Shown piece after piece: positions 15,146-17,285 of a DNA stretch of 17,285 nucleotides. Both the position numbers and the translations under genes were made by a program. The first letter of the stretch is position 1. Each line of letters begins with the position of its first letter. Origin of the DNA: Spirochaetales bacterium UBA4629 (GTDB taxonomy: Bacteria > Spirochaetota > Spirochaetia > Sphaerochaetales > Sphaerochaetaceae); NCBI GenBank assembly GCA_002406055.1, contig DHMZ01000020.1, positions 1-17,285 of the forward strand, given 5' to 3'. Under the pieces are notes generated by a model. The model had not been told where the DNA came from. It saw only the letters and a program-made list of their open reading frames with translations, and searched no databases.

Positions 15146-16792
15146 TTATGCTTCAGGGAGAGCAATATAACGATAGTCGTGCTTTGCATCAGGCTTCCAA
15201 ACAGCACCTGCAAGACCCTTCTTAACACCAATGTTAATGTAAGAAGTACAAATAGGAATAAGAGGACATACTTCATCGAGATAGTTCTCAATGTCATAGT
15301 ACATCTGTCTTCTCTTCTCTACATCTGTTTCAACGAGAGCTGCATCGACCATTGCATCATATTTAGCATCTTTCATGTTAGGTCTATTTGATCCATTCTT
15401 AACTCTTACGCCATCTGGACCAAGTGTAGATCCACACTGGTTACGTAATGTATAGTCTGTTCCGAGATCATCTGTGAACTGATAGATACAAAGTTCGTAA
15501 TCAAGAGCCTTATCATTAAGCTTACCCTTAAGAGCAGCTGTTTCCATCTCTTCTAGAACAATATTTATACCAGCCTGAGCACATGACTGTTGGAAGATAA
15601 GAGCCATAGTCTTCTTGAATTCCTTGTCAACCATGATATGGAATGTTAACTCACCAGGCTTATATCCAGAGAGAGCAAGTTCTTCTTTTGCCTTGTCTAT
15701 GCTGTACTCATAAACATGAATATTAGGATTTAAACCGAACTGACCACGGTTAATGTAGTTGTTATGTACTGTTCCAAGTCCATCCTTACCTGCGATAACC
15801 ATAGCTTCCTTATCTGTACAATAAGCAAGAGCTCTTCTAACGTGAACATTATCTAAGCCTGGCTTCTCCATCTGCATTGGAATGTAGAGAAGAACGACAT
15901 CTGGAGTCTGGATTAATTCGAGCTTTGGATCATTCTTAATTCTCTGAAGGTCTGTTGTTGATGGATCAATACATACATCAATTTCGCCTGTCTGTAGAGC
16001 AATTAATCTTGTAGAAGCTTCTTTGTAAAGCTTAAAAACAATCCTTCTTGTAGGAGCTGCACCCTTTCTGTAACCATCATATCTTACGAATGATACATAG
16101 TCGCCAGGGACCCATTCTTCAAGTGAGAACATACCAGAACCAAGGTATGGTCCAAGTTTAGCGTCTTTCTCACAAGCTGCCTTAGAGAGAATAGACATCC
16201 CCTTATGTGCCATAAGTGTAATCCAATCCTGGTTAGCCTTAGAAAGAACAATCTTAACATGAGTATCATCAAGAACATCGATAGATACGATATCTGCAAC
16301 CTTCATCTTAGCAAAAGAGCTTGTCTTTGCCTTTTCATATGTATATTTAACATCTTCAGCTGTTAACTTAGAACCATCTGTAAATGTTGCATTTTCTGGA
16401 AGTGTAAATACAAATGTGCATCCATCTTCAGATACTGTCCAGCTTTCAGCAAGAGCAGGAATAACTTCGCCTGTGTCTGGGTCGATATCTACAAGAGTTT
16501 CATGCATTAGATAGAAAGCCATCATGTTGGCATCTGTGTTAGAACCCTGTGGATCGAGAGTTGTAATGTCGTTGGCAACTCCGATAATAACAGTATCTTT
16601 GTACTTTGTATCTTTTGTGATAGAAGCTGACTTTACGCTACCTGTTTCGGTTGTTGTTCCAGCAGTTTCAACTGTTCCTGCCTCCTTTACTTCTGGTGTT
16701 GTAGAACTTGTTTCTTGCTTTTTACCCCCACAAGAAACCAACAAACAAACAGAAATAAGAAGGACAGTCAAAGCGACAAAATATTTTTTCAT
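15146..16792 (-). CDS. Peptide ABC transporter substrate-binding lipoprotein (OppA/DppA family)
   Basis: Family 5 solute-binding protein of 548 residues, presenting peptides to the permeases encoded downstream. Signal peptide residues 1-20 end in the lipobox LVSC, with C21 as the acylated cysteine, so it is membrane-anchored. A Ser/Thr-rich linker (about 27-60) separates the lipid anchor from the folded domain. Family features include TLDPQGSN (78-85), the HETLVDIDPDTGEVIPALAE segment (97-116), the W-x-VSEDG-x-TFVFTLPENATFTDG block that follows, and LTAEDVKYTYE. AAGGAG seven bases before the ATG supports the start. It is the first gene of the operon and is followed by a hairpin, fitting higher expression than the membrane components. 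The exact ligand is not readable; nickel- or glutathione-type relatives are less likely given the full ABCDF gene set. Confidence 0.95.
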   Translation of the reverse strand: MKKYFVALTVLLISVCLLVSCGGKKQETSSTTPEVKEAGTVETAGTTTETGSVKSASITKDTKYKDTVIIGVANDITTLDPQGSNTDANMMAFYLMHETLVDIDPDTGEVIPALAESWTVSEDGCTFVFTLPENATFTDGSKLTAEDVKYTYEKAKTSSFAKMKVADIVSIDVLDDTHVKIVLSKANQDWITLMAHKGMSILSKAACEKDAKLGPYLGSGMFSLEEWVPGDYVSFVRYDGYRKGAAPTRRIVFKLYKEASTRLIALQTGEIDVCIDPSTTDLQRIKNDPKLELIQTPDVVLLYIPMQMEKPGLDNVHVRRALAYCTDKEAMVIAGKDGLGTVHNNYINRGQFGLNPNIHVYEYSIDKAKEELALSGYKPGELTFHIMVDKEFKKTMALIFQQSCAQAGINIVLEEMETAALKGKLNDKALDYELCIYQFTDDLGTDYTLRNQCGSTLGPDGVRVKNGSNRPNMKDAKYDAMVDAALVETDVEKRRQMYYDIENYLDEVCPLIPICTSYINIGVKKGLAGAVWKPDAKHDYRYIALPEA

Positions 16793-16864
16793 ATTTCCAC
16801 TCCTTGGTATTAATCTTTTTTATGTTTAAAGAAGTCTAACATGGAGGGTTATTGAGGTAAATTA

Positions 16865-16894
16865 ATATTAAATTTTTTTACTAATCCTTTACAA
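16865..16894 (-). promoter_or_regulatory. Putative promoter of the peptide-transporter operon
   Basis: On the minus strand TTGTAA (16889-16894) and TAATAT (16865-16870) are separated by 18 bases, each with four or more consensus matches. The message would start near 16858, giving a leader of about 66 bases before the AAGGAG and ATG. The region is very AT-rich, so chance matches are likely. Confidence 0.35.
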
Positions 16895-17240
16895 AAACAT
16901 TATTTCTTTAACACATATTTTGCCTTTATTTTTAAAAATCTAACAAAAACAGTTAAAAATGAAAGTATTTTCACTTCTTTTTGAGAAAATTAAAAGCTCT
17001 GTATAGAAAACAACGCTAATCACAAATAGGAAGAATTAAAAACTTGATGACTGAATCTAGTTTTATATATGACCAACATAATCAAAATTTATGGATTACT
17101 AATTTGGTCCGTATCTTTTTAAATATACATACTAATGCTTAAAAAAGATTATATTTCTTTACATAACTTTCGAAACTTAAAAAGTTTAAATTTTCAAAAC
17201 TCTAGAACTATTATGTCCATTCTGTTTTAACATTTAAAGA

Positions 17241-17285
17241 ATGAAAGAAAGCAATAATCCCTTAATTAACTCTATTATTAATTGC
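17241..17285 (+). CDS. Possible start of a gene running off the right edge
   Basis: An ATG at 17241 opens a frame of 15 codons (MKESNNPLINSIINC) that is still open at the window end. Only a weak purine stretch (AAAGA) precedes it and no good promoter is clear. It would be divergent from the peptide operon. Fifteen codons are far too few to identify a product, and the frame may be random. Confidence 0.2.
   Translation, partial: MKESNNPLINSIINC

Larger units (their letters stand above)
16806..17285. other. AT-rich non-coding stretch upstream of the peptide operon
   Basis: About 480 bases with no convincing complete gene on either strand. It holds the putative promoter described above. No tRNA, riboswitch-like conserved core, repeat array or strong hairpin was seen; small A/T inverted repeats such as AAACT/AGTTT near 17172 are too weak to call. 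Short open frames exist but look random apart from the one reaching the right edge. Confidence 0.5.

Noticed and set aside
16817..16850. ATGTT/AACAT inverted repeat upstream of the peptide-binding gene as an operator
   Set aside because: Five-base arms in AT-rich DNA are too weak to support a site.
17047..17142. A 31-codon open frame on the plus strand with AGGAAG upstream
   Set aside because: The ribosome site is 13 bases from the ATG, the frame is short, and the peptide has no recognisable pattern; it is expected by chance in such AT-rich DNA.
1..17285. CRISPR arrays, insertion sequences, phage or toxin-antitoxin modules, tRNA or rRNA genes
   Set aside because: Both strands were scanned for repeated spacers, transposase or integrase motifs and RNA-gene hallmarks; none were seen.

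Overview
The window is AT-rich DNA packed with genes, carrying two nutrient-uptake modules. It most resembles a gut- or rumen-type anaerobe. My leading guess is a spirochaete (Treponema/Sphaerochaetaceae-like): the sugar-binding protein has a signal peptide ending in an Ala-Ala-Asn-Gly type site with no lipobox cysteine, which implies a periplasm, while the peptide-binding protein is a classical lipoprotein. An anaerobic Firmicute is the main alternative. No rRNA or marker gene is present to settle this.

Plus-strand module (about 163-7969): a YesM-type sensor histidine kinase and a YesN-type AraC response regulator, translationally coupled by a 1-base overlap. They are followed by a CUT1-type carbohydrate ABC importer (binding protein plus two permeases, no ATPase) and a cytoplasmic family GH28 (polygalacturonase-type) hydrolase with an N-terminal fibronectin-III-like domain. 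A strong hairpin sits between the binding-protein and permease genes. The likely logic is that the kinase senses an extracellular cue, the regulator switches on the importer, and uronic-acid-containing oligosaccharides are imported and cut inside the cell.

Centre (7960-11159, minus strand): a compact GH115-type (alpha-glucuronidase family) enzyme meets the GH28 gene tail to tail with a 10-base overlap, leaving no intergenic space. It probably belongs functionally to the same pathway, but it has its own putative promoter. Next to it is an orphan membrane protein with a DUF2812-like N-terminus, no visible Shine-Dalgarno sequence and a possible leaderless start.

Minus-strand module (11199-16894): a complete Opp/Dpp-type peptide ABC transporter, transcribed as binding lipoprotein, permease B, permease C, ATPase D, ATPase F. 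It has strong ribosome sites, short or overlapping junctions, a hairpin after the binding-protein gene and a good rho-independent terminator after the last gene.

The last ~480 bases are very AT-rich, with the putative peptide-operon promoter and no convincing gene. A short open frame on the plus strand runs off the edge. There are no tRNA or rRNA genes, CRISPR arrays, insertion sequences or phage genes that I can see. I see no clearly novel system. The most unusual parts are the GH28/GH115 pairing behind a YesMN-like regulator, the overlapping gene ends, and the orphan DUF2812 protein.
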